A stretch of DNA of 18,481 nt from Victivallales bacterium (GCA_018648945.1 JABGQJ010000070.1:1-18481); one strand, 5' to 3'. Shown: positions 1 to 6,532, counted from the stretch's first letter. Notes: generated from the letters alone by a model not told the origin. A program made the numbers and translations.

Positions 1-195
1 ATCACCCCGGAACAGAAAGAGGTACTGGACGGGGTCTATGACCGGGTCCGCGAACGCGCTGCTAAGTTGTCGAAGCAGGGCGAACTGGAGCAGGCCTACC
101 TGGACAAGTCCGCACAACTTGAGGCCCTGCGTAAGCAGCGGGAGGAGAGCACGACGGGCAGTTCGTACCTAGACTGGTTCTTCAGGCGGCCCTGA
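1..195 (+). CDS. 3' end of unrecognised gene, C-terminal 64 residues
   Basis: Frame 1 is open from the first base to a TGA at 193-195. The visible 64 residues are rich in Glu, Lys, Arg, Gln and Leu, with long runs that look like charged amphipathic helix, and end in an aromatic tail (YLDWFFRRP). There is no membrane segment and no motif that I recognise. The start lies outside the window. It is convergent with the large minus-strand gene that ends at 391. No function can be assigned. The open frame, the coding-like third-position composition and the lack of a competing frame support it as real. Confidence 0.65.
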   Translation: MTPEQKEVLDGVYDRVRERAAKLSKQGELEQAYLDKSAQLEALRKQREESTTGSSYLDWFFRRP

Positions 196-218
196 TGCGC
201 TATTCCCTGTCATCCCCT

Positions 219-252
219 GATGAGGCGGAGCCTTCGCTAGCCTTCCGCCATC
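219..252 (+). terminator. possible weak hairpin terminator after the first gene
   Basis: An inverted repeat GGCGGA (224-229) / TCCGCC (244-249) lies about 30 bases after the TGA at 193-195, with partial GAT/ATC extension outside it. There is no T-tract, so it would at best be a pause or Rho-assisted site between convergent genes. Confidence 0.25.
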
Positions 253-346
253 ACCCAAGCAGAAGCGAGCTGCAGCGTTGAGTTGAAGAACTGCAAGGCG
301 GAGTGTTGCCTTGTGGGTCAGCGCCCTGTGATTCGCTTGGGCCCGA

Positions 347-371
347 ATCCCGCACGAGAAGCACGCGGGAT
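347..371 (-). terminator. possible hairpin terminator of the GLUG protein gene
   Basis: ATCCCGC (347-353) and GCGGGAT (365-371) form a perfect 7-bp stem with an 11-nt loop, 20-44 bases beyond the TAG stop (391-393) of the minus-strand GLUG gene. No T-run follows on either strand, so termination activity is uncertain. Confidence 0.3.
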
Positions 372-390
372 GGTAGTAGGACCAGCCGGC

Positions 391-3300
391 CTACCGGACG
401 ACCCCCTCAAGCGCGACAGTGCCGCTCCCATCACTCAGGAACCAGTAGCCGAACCCTGGCTTCAGAACGCCAACTGGGAGCTCGTACCGCAAAGTGCCCG
501 CGTTCCAAAGGTAGATGCCTTGGATGCGGGCGTCTGTGGGTACCGCGTACTCGGCATTCACCCCATGGAGGCTCCAACCATCGATCAAGGGCAGTGATTC
601 CTGGCTGACCCGCGTGCCAACGACCCAGATCTGCTCAGCCACAGCCACATAGACCCAGTAGCCGACACACGCATGCATCTCTGTCACAAGTGCGTACCCA
701 CCTCCGCCCGCCCAGTTCGACGCGTAGACAAGCGATTCCGCCCTGCCCTCACCTGCCCGACTCCTGCCGCCCCCGAGAATCGCCTCCACGGCCGGATCGA
801 CGGGCTCGATTGGCAGGGAAACGAGAGTCCAGCCCCTCGCGAGGTCCAGCATGTGCAGCTCGGGCTCCCAGGCAAGAACGGGGTAGTCTGGCGCCCCTTG
901 GGGCATCTTCCATGCCCCGGTCTCCATCGAGAAATCCCAGCCCGCGCCGACGAAGGTGCTTCCCACTTGCAGCAAACCCGTGGTCTTGCCGACCGCGCCG
1001 CTACCACCGGCACTGGTGCCCATGTCGGATGTCGTCGTGTCCCAGAAACAGGCGGCCACCACCCCCGCGTTACTCCCGCAGAAACCGCCCAGCAACGCAC
1101 TCCCGTTCACTTCCCCCGTCGAGTAGCAGTTGCGGAGGGTGTCGAGCGTCTCGTTCCGGCCGCAGAAACCACCAATCTCCTCTGAGTTGACGCCGCCCGT
1201 CACATCCCCCCTGGCATAGCAGTCGTGGATGGTGCTCACAAACGGGGTAACGGTGGCCGAGCCATTCAGGCCGCAGAAGCCGCCAAGGTAATACGAGAAG
1301 GCTCCCCCCGACACCGCCCCGGTGGCGTAGCTCGTGCCTATCGTCGCGGGAGCACGGCTCCTTCCGCAGAGACCGCCGATGTGGCTGGAGAAAGCGCCCC
1401 CTGTCACGGTGCCGCTGGCATGGCAGTCGGTCACCTCGCCGCCGTTCTTGTCGCCACAGAGACCACCGAAGTACCCGTAACCAACCCCTGAAACGGCTCC
1501 CGTGGCGTAACAGTTCCGGATCGTGCCATCGTTGAGCCCGCAAAGGCCACCGACAGTCTGGTAGCCATCCACGGTCCCCGTGGCATAGCAGTTGCTTGCG
1601 GCCTGGCTGCTCCCACAAAGACCACCAACCATCCAGTCGCCGATCACGTTGCCGGTGGCATGGCAGCCATCGATCTCTCCGCGGGTGTCGCTGCCACAGA
1701 GGCCACCGGTCTCCCGTGAGTCGTCGATCCCGGCAGTCACCCTCCCCTCGGCATAGGAGCCGCTGATGCCGCTCTCGTAGTTGTCCCCACAGAGCCCCCC
1801 CACACTGGCCGAGCCATCGCCGGCGGACACCGCTCCGGTGGCATAGCAGTTCTGAATCACCGCTCCGGGGTAACCGTAGAGATCCGAGGTGTTCTCACCG
1901 CAAAGCCCCCCCACATACTTGCTGTTCGCTCCGCCGGACACGGTTCCCGTGGCATAGCACCCAACGAGTGTTCCCATCCAGTTGGTGCCACACAGTCCGC
2001 CGACTCCCTGGGAACCAGCCCCGCCGGACACGGCTACGGTGGCGTGGCAACCATCGATCGTGCCGCTCCAATTGTAGCCACAGAGTGCCCCCAAATACCG
2101 GGAGCCATCGCCGCCCGTCACGGACCCACCCGCGAGCCCCAGGTTCGTCACGACCTCACGCCCCCCCCCTTCCAGGAAGCCGAAAAGGCCCAGATAATCC
2201 CCGTCCGCGCCAACCGTATCAATGACCAAGTTGCGGATCACATACCCGCCGCCATCGAGGGTGCCCGAGAACTTCACGCCATCAAACACATCGTTCGAGC
2301 TGTCCGTGTCGGGAGCCAACAGCGCATCGCTGAAGGTCTCGCCCGCCAAATCGATATCCGCCGTGACGCGGAAGTGCCGATGGTAGTCACTGGGACTGTC
2401 CCGGAGGGCGAGCAGATCCTCCTTGCTGGCGATGAGGTAGGGAGCACTCGCCGTGCCGGAGCCGCCGCTGTAGAGGTCGCCAGGAGGCGCATCGCCGGGC
2501 TTCATGCGGATTACGGACACCGCATAGAGATCCATGTTGTCGTAGCTGCCTCCCCAAGTCATCTCGTTGACACCGTAGTTCCAGGTGTCATGCAGGTAGA
2601 CCTTCTCGGTCGCATCATCATAGCCGATCCCAAGCATGCTGTGCCCGACCACATGGAGAAACACCGGGCGCCCCGCATCGATCTCCGCCTTGTATTGAGC
2701 GAAGGTGAAGCCATCGTCCCGCCCTTCTCCGGGAACGGCGGTGTACTGGTTGAAATAGGACTCGACCCGGTACCCTCGGCTTTCCATGAACAGCTTCACG
2801 CCGTAGGTACCATCCCCGAATGCCCCATGCGCATACGGTATCTGCCCGTCGTAGTAGAGCACCGTGAAACCATCTTCCACCTGAAGATCGCCGGGGTAGA
2901 ACTGGCTCGTCCCCATGAAGTCCGCCAGGCAGTCCCCCTGGCCCGGCAGGTTGTGGGGCGTCCAGTTCCCATAGTAGGGATCCTGTAGACTCCCGTACTC
3001 ATCCCAGTAGTCCTCCACATGTCCCCTGGTCGATCTCCCGTCCACGCCCTGATGGGAAGCCACGAACGAGCACTCGCCCTCCGCCCCCTCTCCGGTCCCG
3101 GCGCCCCCCCAGGGCGCATTGGTCAAGGGGCAGACCCCGCCGTTCACCGAGCCCGTATAGAGGTTGGCGTAGTTGCCGCGGTCCAGAAGCCCGCAGAGCA
3201 TGCCGGCCACCGTGGGACTGCACCCGTAGGTCCAGATGAATGAGGGCACGCCGGTGATCGTCACCGACGAGCGGGAGAACGTGGCTGGAGCCACCGGTGC

Positions 3301-3633
3301 CCGACCGGGTCGCGGGGGCCTGCCAGGAACTCGAATCTGATCGATCAGCCGCCCGTCCGCCCGTCGGTACCGGCCGCCAAAGAACGGCTTCAGCGCTTCG
3401 GGAACGCTGTCCGGCGCCGTCGTGGAGACCAGGACAAGAGAGGCGGCGTCTGCCGGAGCCGCCGGTACGGGGACAGCGAAGGCCAGAAGCACCCACCCGG
3501 TGGCAAGAAGCCAGGGCACGGGCAACCGTCTTCCCTTCCCCCGGACAGCATTCCCTGGGCAGTTGCCTGTGAAGAGTGTGGACACCAGCGTTCCCTTGGC
3601 CTTGCGATCATTCAACTGTGAGATCCGGGGCAC
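391..3633 (-). CDS. Exported C39-like peptidase / GLUG-repeat surface protein
   Basis: A 1080-residue protein. A hydrophobic signal segment (LLATGWVLLAFAVPVPAAPA, about residues 42-61) follows a basic stretch (RGKGRR). Residues ~115-375 look like a papain-fold C39-type peptidase. Cys138 sits in YGCSPTVAGML, His331 in GHSMLGIGYDD and Asp349 in HDTW, in the order and H-to-D spacing of that superfamily. Next comes a PYLIASKEDLLAL lead-in with the ADIDLAG and GTLDGGG motifs that usually precede GLUG repeats. Twelve repeats of the pattern GGLCG...CYATG.VSGG follow, to about residue 880. The C-terminus holds two related units beginning GWTLVSL and GWSLHGV. GTG at 3633 gives the longest frame. GTG at 3585, preceded by AAGGGA, fits the inferred promoter better because the upstream GTG would leave only a ~10-nt leader. 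It is probably secreted or cell-surface; substrate unknown. Repeat and domain calls are by eye. Confidence 0.9.
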   Translation of the reverse strand: MPRISQLNDRKAKGTLVSTLFTGNCPGNAVRGKGRRLPVPWLLATGWVLLAFAVPVPAAPADAASLVLVSTTAPDSVPEALKPFFGGRYRRADGRLIDQIRVPGRPPRPGRAPVAPATFSRSSVTITGVPSFIWTYGCSPTVAGMLCGLLDRGNYANLYTGSVNGGVCPLTNAPWGGAGTGEGAEGECSFVASHQGVDGRSTRGHVEDYWDEYGSLQDPYYGNWTPHNLPGQGDCLADFMGTSQFYPGDLQVEDGFTVLYYDGQIPYAHGAFGDGTYGVKLFMESRGYRVESYFNQYTAVPGEGRDDGFTFAQYKAEIDAGRPVFLHVVGHSMLGIGYDDATEKVYLHDTWNYGVNEMTWGGSYDNMDLYAVSVIRMKPGDAPPGDLYSGGSGTASAPYLIASKEDLLALRDSPSDYHRHFRVTADIDLAGETFSDALLAPDTDSSNDVFDGVKFSGTLDGGGYVIRNLVIDTVGADGDYLGLFGFLEGGGREVVTNLGLAGGSVTGGDGSRYLGALCGYNWSGTIDGCHATVAVSGGAGSQGVGGLCGTNWMGTLVGCYATGTVSGGANSKYVGGLCGENTSDLYGYPGAVIQNCYATGAVSAGDGSASVGGLCGDNYESGISGSYAEGRVTAGIDDSRETGGLCGSDTRGEIDGCHATGNVIGDWMVGGLCGSSQAASNCYATGTVDGYQTVGGLCGLNDGTIRNCYATGAVSGVGYGYFGGLCGDKNGGEVTDCHASGTVTGGAFSSHIGGLCGRSRAPATIGTSYATGAVSGGAFSYYLGGFCGLNGSATVTPFVSTIHDCYARGDVTGGVNSEEIGGFCGRNETLDTLRNCYSTGEVNGSALLGGFCGSNAGVVAACFWDTTTSDMGTSAGGSGAVGKTTGLLQVGSTFVGAGWDFSMETGAWKMPQGAPDYPVLAWEPELHMLDLARGWTLVSLPIEPVDPAVEAILGGGRSRAGEGRAESLVYASNWAGGGGYALVTEMHACVGYWVYVAVAEQIWVVGTRVSQESLPLIDGWSLHGVNAEYAVPTDARIQGIYLWNAGTLRYELPVGVLKPGFGYWFLSDGSGTVALEGVVR

Positions 3634-3649
3634 AAGCCCCTACACCAGG

Positions 3650-3678
3650 AAAATAGGCGCGGCCGGGCACGCATGCAA
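3650..3678 (-). promoter_or_regulatory. Candidate sigma70-like promoter for the GLUG protein gene
   Basis: On the minus strand TTGCAT (3678-3673) is followed after exactly 17 bases by TATTTT (3655-3650). Transcription would begin near 3643, leaving about 58 bases before GTG 3585 but only about 10 before GTG 3633. In the duplicated copy (near 4605-4634) the -10 equivalent reads GACTTT, so only this copy keeps the element. It is divergent from the fucosidase-type promoter at 3689-3717. Confidence 0.45.
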
Positions 3679-3688
3679 GGGGTGAGAG

Positions 3689-3717
3689 TTGCCGGACCAT
3701 GCCCGAACGCGTATCTT
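3689..3717 (+). promoter_or_regulatory. Promoter copy 1 (TTGCCG-17-TATCTT)
   Basis: TTGCCG at 3689-3694 and TATCTT at 3712-3717 are separated by 17 bases. The same hexamers and spacing recur at 4642-4670 before the intact fucosidase, although other bases in the spacer differ. This copy now lies upstream of a truncated leader peptide and the inserted membrane protein ORF. Confidence 0.55.
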
Positions 3718-3740
3718 GGCGGAGGCAGTCGCCTCCTGCC
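3718..3740 (+). promoter_or_regulatory. Inverted repeat at the expected transcription start, copy 1
   Basis: GGAGGC (3721-3726) and GCCTCC (3731-3736) flank AGTC, and an outer GGC/GCC pair extends the stem with a one-base bulge. It begins one base after the -10 element, so it could be an operator or a hairpin at the 5' end of the mRNA. The arms are identical in the second copy while the 4-base spacer changed (AGTC versus ACTC). Confidence 0.4.
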
Positions 3741-3778
3741 AACCGGGTGAAGGAGACACGCCATGGTGGGAGACAGCG

Positions 3779-3850
3779 ATGCACATCAACGGCAGTCCCG
3801 AGAACCTCGAGAACATCCATAGCATTATTCCGAGCGTAGCCGAGGCATAA
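3779..3850 (+). pseudogene. Fucosidase pseudogene, 5' remnant (now a 23-codon ORF)
   Basis: ATG at 3779 begins MHINGSPENLENI, matching the intact fucosidase start MHINGNPENLENI. Native sequence stops after 3818. The frame then runs through inserted palindromic sequence to TAA at 3848-3850. The ribosome binding site GGGAG is intact, so a 23-residue peptide could still be made. Its stop lies 4 bases before the first possible ATG (3855) of the inserted membrane protein, so it could act as a translational leader. About 190 bases of fucosidase sequence (equivalent to 4772 to ~4960) are missing here. Confidence 0.85.
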
Positions 3851-3863
3851 TGCTATGGATGTT
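3812..3863. repeat. Long perfect palindrome at the left insert junction
   Basis: The arm AACATCCATAGCATTAT (3812-3828) and its exact reverse complement (3847-3863) enclose an 18-base loop, TCCGAGCGTAGCCGAGGC, with two further C-G pairs inside. The outer seven bases of the left arm (AACATCC) are native fucosidase sequence, so the right arm carries an inverted copy of the flank. No T-tract follows. It resembles a REP-like or foldback structure, or the product of a template switch. Confidence 0.85.
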
Positions 3864-4322
3864 ATGCAGGAGAGAATGGCAGGCATAATCAAACGCTACA
3901 GTTGCATCTGCAGTCTCATCCTTACGGTGACGGGCATCGGCGCGTTTACTGGGGCTGGGCTGGCAGGTCTTGCAGACCACATCTCGCGGATGGGATTGCA
4001 GGAGCCATATATGATGGGTTGGGCCGGGCTGTTTTTCTGTACGGGATTTTGTGGCCTGGTGCCTGCTAGCGTTTCGATCCTTCTCCTCGCCGCCTTCGCC
4101 CCCCAAAGCCGCCGTCGCCTCCCGGGGCAGTGTGTTCGCCACGTGTTCCTGGGATTCATACTGGGACTCCTCGCTGGAACGATGTTCTTCGTCGAGCGAA
4201 CGGCGCGCAGCGGGGCGGTGTGCCTGATCGTCCCAGGGAGCATCTGCCTCGTTGCTGCGGCTGTGGCCGCGATGATTGGCAGGGATGGATCGCAGAACAA
4301 GGTTCATTCACCCGATTCCTGA
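3855..4322 (+). CDS. Small four-helix membrane protein of unknown function
   Basis: A 155-residue ORF with about four hydrophobic segments: residues ~16-40 (ICSLILTVTGIGAFTGAGL), ~52-81 (GWAGLFFCTGFCGLVPASVS onward to LLLAAFA), ~96-114 (VFLGFILGLLAGTMFFVE) and ~120-141 (AVCLIVPGSICLVAAAVAAM). Short basic stretches such as QSRRRLPGQCVRH separate the second and third. This regular alternation is unlikely for a chance ORF. The start is uncertain: ATG 3855 lies inside the palindrome with GAGG 9 bases upstream, and ATG 3876 follows AGGAG by only 3 bases and would remove the polar first seven residues. I recognise no family. It lies wholly in the insert that disrupts the fucosidase copy and is downstream of the captured fucosidase promoter. 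Its base composition appears less GC-rich than its neighbours, consistent with foreign origin. Confidence 0.6.
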   Translation: MDVMQERMAGIIKRYSCICSLILTVTGIGAFTGAGLAGLADHISRMGLQEPYMMGWAGLFFCTGFCGLVPASVSILLLAAFAPQSRRRLPGQCVRHVFLGFILGLLAGTMFFVERTARSGAVCLIVPGSICLVAAAVAAMIGRDGSQNKVHSPDS

Positions 4323-4328
4323 CCTCAT

Positions 4329-4363
4329 CCGGTGATGGCAGCGTTCGGGTACGCCATCACCGG
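4329..4363. repeat. Inverted repeat at the right insert junction
   Basis: CCGGTGATGGC (4329-4339) and GCCATCACCGG (4353-4363) are exact reverse complements with a 13-base loop. The right arm belongs to the fucosidase-derived fragment (compare CATCACCGCC at 4971-4980). The left arm lies at the end of the insert, 7 bases after the membrane protein stop. It mirrors the arrangement at the left junction. Confidence 0.75.
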
Positions 4364-4605
4364 CAAGCATCATGACGGCTTCTGCCTCTTCGACAGCGCG
4401 CTGACCGACTTCAAGATCACCAACACGCCATTCGGGCGCGATCTCATCGGAGAACTGATCGCCGCCTGTCACCGCCATAGCGTGCGGATCGTGCCCTACT
4501 ACTCCCAGCCCGACTGGCCCCGAACTTCGTGAACCGGCCGGGGACCTTCAAGGAATGGCCCGAGGAGCCGCCAGGAGCGGAACCGGACTGGGCCAAACAC
4601 CAGGA
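4346..4605 (+). pseudogene. Fucosidase pseudogene, internal fragment
   Basis: This segment corresponds to ~4960-5225 of the intact fucosidase. In frame it encodes KHHDGFCLFDSALTDFKI and the region through IAACHRH and YYSQPDW, nearly identical to the intact protein. A 4-base deletion after GACTGGC shifts the frame and ends translation at the TGA at 4530-4532. After ACCAGGA (4599-4605) the sequence switches abruptly to the promoter-containing second repeat. The catalytic Asp region and all downstream parts are absent, so this copy cannot be functional. Confidence 0.9.
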
Positions 4606-4641
4606 AAGTCGGCGCGGCGGGGCGTGCATGCAAGGAGTGAG

Positions 4642-4670
4642 TTGCCGGACCATGACCGAACGCGTATCTT
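4642..4670 (+). promoter_or_regulatory. Promoter copy 2, driving the intact fucosidase
   Basis: TTGCCG (4642-4647), 17 bases, TATCTT (4665-4670). Conservation of both hexamers and of the spacing in the diverged copy at 3689-3717 supports a functional sigma70-type promoter. Expected start of transcription is near 4677, giving a leader of about 55 bases. Confidence 0.6.
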
Positions 4671-4693
4671 GGCGGAGGCACTCGCCTCCTGCC
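4671..4693 (+). promoter_or_regulatory. Inverted repeat at the expected transcription start, copy 2
   Basis: GGAGGC (4674-4679), ACTC, GCCTCC (4684-4689), with an outer GGC/GCC pair. It directly follows the -10 element, so it is placed as an operator or a 5' mRNA hairpin controlling the fucosidase. Confidence 0.42.
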
Positions 4694-4731
4694 ATCCGGG
4701 TGAAGGAGACATGCCACGGTGGGAGACAGCG

Positions 4732-6522
4732 ATGCACATCAACGGCAACCCCGAGAACCTCGAGAACATCCGCTGGTGGACGGAGGCGCGGTTCGGCATG
4801 TTTGTCCATTTCGGCCTGTATGCCGTGCTCGGCCGAGGCGAATGGGTTCGCTTCCTCGACCAGATCCCCCGAGACGAGTACATGGGGCTGATGCCCCAGT
4901 TCAACCCGTCCCGATTCGACGCGGACGAGTGGGTCGGCATCGCCCAATCCGCCGGGGCCCGGTATATCACCATCACCGCCAAGCATCACGACGGCTTCTG
5001 CCTCTTCGACAGCGCGCTGACCGACTTCAAGATCACCAACACGCCCTTCGGACGCGATCTCATCGGAGAACTGATCGCCGCCTGCCATCGCCACGACATG
5101 CGGATCGTGCTCTACTACTCTCAGCCCGACTGGCACCACCCGAACTTCGTGAACCGGCCGGGGGCCTTCAAGGAGTGGCCCGAGGAGCCGCCAGGAGCGG
5201 CACCGGACTGGCCCAAGTACCAGGAGTTCCTGGCAGGCCAAGTGCGCGAGCTCTGCACCAACTACGGGCGCATCGACGGCATCTGGTGGGATGGCACCCA
5301 CCGCAGCGAAGCGGACTGGCAAGGCCAACGCCTCTACGAGATGATCAAGGCCCACCAGCCCCATGCGGTGGTCAACGACCGGGCCCGCTACGGCGACTTT
5401 TTCACGCCGGAGCGCCAGATTCCCGCTCTGCCGGTGGGAGTGCCCTGCGAATGCTGCGACTCGACCACGGTCAAGGCCTGGGGCTACCAACCCGGGTCGC
5501 CGCTGCGGTCCGTGCCAAGGCTCCTCCACGACTTCCTCAGCGTTGCCTCTCTCGGCGCCAACTACCTGCTCAATGTCGGTCCCTTGCCCGACGGCACCAT
5601 CGCCACGGGCCAACAAGACCGCCTGCGAGCGCTCGGCAAGTGGCTGGAGACAAATGGGGAAGCCGTCTATGGCAGCGAGGGGTGCGTGTTCGCCGAACCC
5701 ATCCCCGACGTCAAGGTCACCCGACGCGGCAATTCCCTGTATCTGCACCTCCTGCGCTGGCCGGAGAGCGACTGGCTGGAATTGCCGTGCCTTGACTCCG
5801 TTCCCACGTCGGTCCGCCTGCTCGGCCAGCCGGGCGAACTCCACGCTCACCAAGGCGGGGGAGGACCGCAGCACAAGGTGAATGGCCAAGGCCAACCGGT
5901 CACCCAGCCGAGCGACAGCGGCGTCCTTCAGGTCGGCCCTCTCCCCGGCATTCCCCCGACTTCGCTGGCCCACACACTTGTGCTTGAATTCGCCTCTGCC
6001 CCCGTCCTCCGCCTGTACCAGCGTCCCGAGCAAGTCGTGCCCACCCTCGAACTGGCCCCGGATGAGCCCACGGAACTGGGCATCGAACATGCCCGTTTGC
6101 ACGGCCACGCGGTGAAGGCCCAGGAACTCCACGTCAGCAGCGTGACGATCTCCCCAGCACAATCCCTGCCCATGATCAACAGCGGCCAGTGGGCGCTCAA
6201 CCAGACCGTGACTTGGCAGGTGCGTTGCACGCATTCCGGCCGGTACGAGATTGCTATGCGTACCCGCATCGCGAAGGGGTCGGAGGGTGCCCGTCTGGCG
6301 GTCCACGCCGCCGGCCACAGCCTCGCCGCGACCACGGAGCCGAACCGGCCGGAGGACCAAGGCTTGCACACCACCATCCTCGGCTCCCTCGACCTTCCCT
6401 CCGGCGAACACGAACTCATCCTCCAGCCCGAGGAGCTACTCCAGGGGCACACCCTCGGTGGTGCCCTGCGCTCACTGGTGCTCTCGCCGGTCGAAGGTAG
6501 AGGCGGCGTCCTCCGGGGCTGA
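4732..6522 (+). CDS. GH29 alpha-L-fucosidase
   Basis: A 596-residue glycoside hydrolase of family GH29, which removes alpha-linked L-fucose with retention of configuration. Family motifs in order: FGMFVHFG (His26), AKHHDGFCLF (Lys84-His86), the IDGIWWDG segment whose Asp187 fits the catalytic nucleophile, VNDRARYGDFFTPE, CECCDS..KAWGY, and NYLLNVGPLPDGTI (from Asn277). After about residue 320 come a beta domain and then a carbohydrate-binding-like beta domain (GRYEIAMRT...GSLDLPSGEHEL). ATG 4732 is chosen because GGGAG lies 6 bases upstream and this ATG is conserved in the duplicated copy. The upstream in-frame ATG 4711 became ACG there, and ATG 4555 lies in pseudogene sequence. No signal peptide is visible, so it may act in the cytoplasm. 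The last four codons and the stop lie in the 62-bp repeat. Confidence 0.93.
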   Translation: MHINGNPENLENIRWWTEARFGMFVHFGLYAVLGRGEWVRFLDQIPRDEYMGLMPQFNPSRFDADEWVGIAQSAGARYITITAKHHDGFCLFDSALTDFKITNTPFGRDLIGELIAACHRHDMRIVLYYSQPDWHHPNFVNRPGAFKEWPEEPPGAAPDWPKYQEFLAGQVRELCTNYGRIDGIWWDGTHRSEADWQGQRLYEMIKAHQPHAVVNDRARYGDFFTPERQIPALPVGVPCECCDSTTVKAWGYQPGSPLRSVPRLLHDFLSVASLGANYLLNVGPLPDGTIATGQQDRLRALGKWLETNGEAVYGSEGCVFAEPIPDVKVTRRGNSLYLHLLRWPESDWLELPCLDSVPTSVRLLGQPGELHAHQGGGGPQHKVNGQGQPVTQPSDSGVLQVGPLPGIPPTSLAHTLVLEFASAPVLRLYQRPEQVVPTLELAPDEPTELGIEHARLHGHAVKAQELHVSSVTISPAQSLPMINSGQWALNQTVTWQVRCTHSGRYEIAMRTRIAKGSEGARLAVHAAGHSLAATTEPNRPEDQGLHTTILGSLDLPSGEHELILQPEELLQGHTLGGALRSLVLSPVEGRGGVLRG

Positions 6523-6532
6523 ATTCTGGGAC

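Larger units (their letters stand above)
3643..3818 (+). repeat. Direct repeat copy 1: duplicated fucosidase promoter, leader and first codons
   Basis: This segment matches 4598-4771 almost base for base, with a few substitutions and a 2-base length difference near 3686. It contains the promoter, the leader inverted repeat, the ribosome binding site (GGGAG, 6 bases before ATG), the ATG at 3779 and about 13 codons of the fucosidase. Homology ends at AACATCC (3812-3818), where the insert begins. Confidence 0.92.
4598..4771 (+). repeat. Direct repeat copy 2: promoter and 5' end of the intact fucosidase
   Basis: Partner of 3643-3818. It starts at CACCAGGAAA, identical to 3643-3652, and overlaps by about 7 bases the end of the pseudogene fragment (ACCAGGA, also at 5219-5225 in the intact gene). 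This marks the junction of a tandem duplication whose original unit was about 630 bp. Confidence 0.92.

Noticed and set aside
283..608. Overlapping short + strand frames at the end of the GLUG gene
   Set aside because: They run antisense into the GLUG coding region, lack a ribosome binding site and show no motif.
1000..2130. DNA-level tandem repeat or CRISPR-like array in the GLUG region
   Set aside because: The periodicity is protein-level: repeats vary from about 25 to 37 codons and differ in sequence. There are no identical direct repeats with unique spacers.
3812..4345. Integron gene cassette with an attC site
   Set aside because: The size and single ORF fit a cassette, but neither palindrome shows the GTTRRRY/RYYYAAC core pair or the asymmetric unpaired bases of attC, and no integrase is present.
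3819..4345. Insertion sequence in the fucosidase copy
   Set aside because: The insert carries no transposase, no matching terminal inverted repeats at its two ends and no obvious target-site duplication. The two hairpins are unrelated to each other in sequence.
4555..4731. N-terminal extension of the fucosidase to ATG 4555
   Set aside because: This ATG lies in the decayed fucosidase fragment and the translation would run through the promoter and leader of the intact copy.
4444..6411. 655-codon open frame on the minus strand opposite the fucosidase
   Set aside because: It lies antisense to a gene with clear family motifs, crosses the pseudogene/gene junction, and its product has no domain. 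It is a GC-rich antisense shadow.
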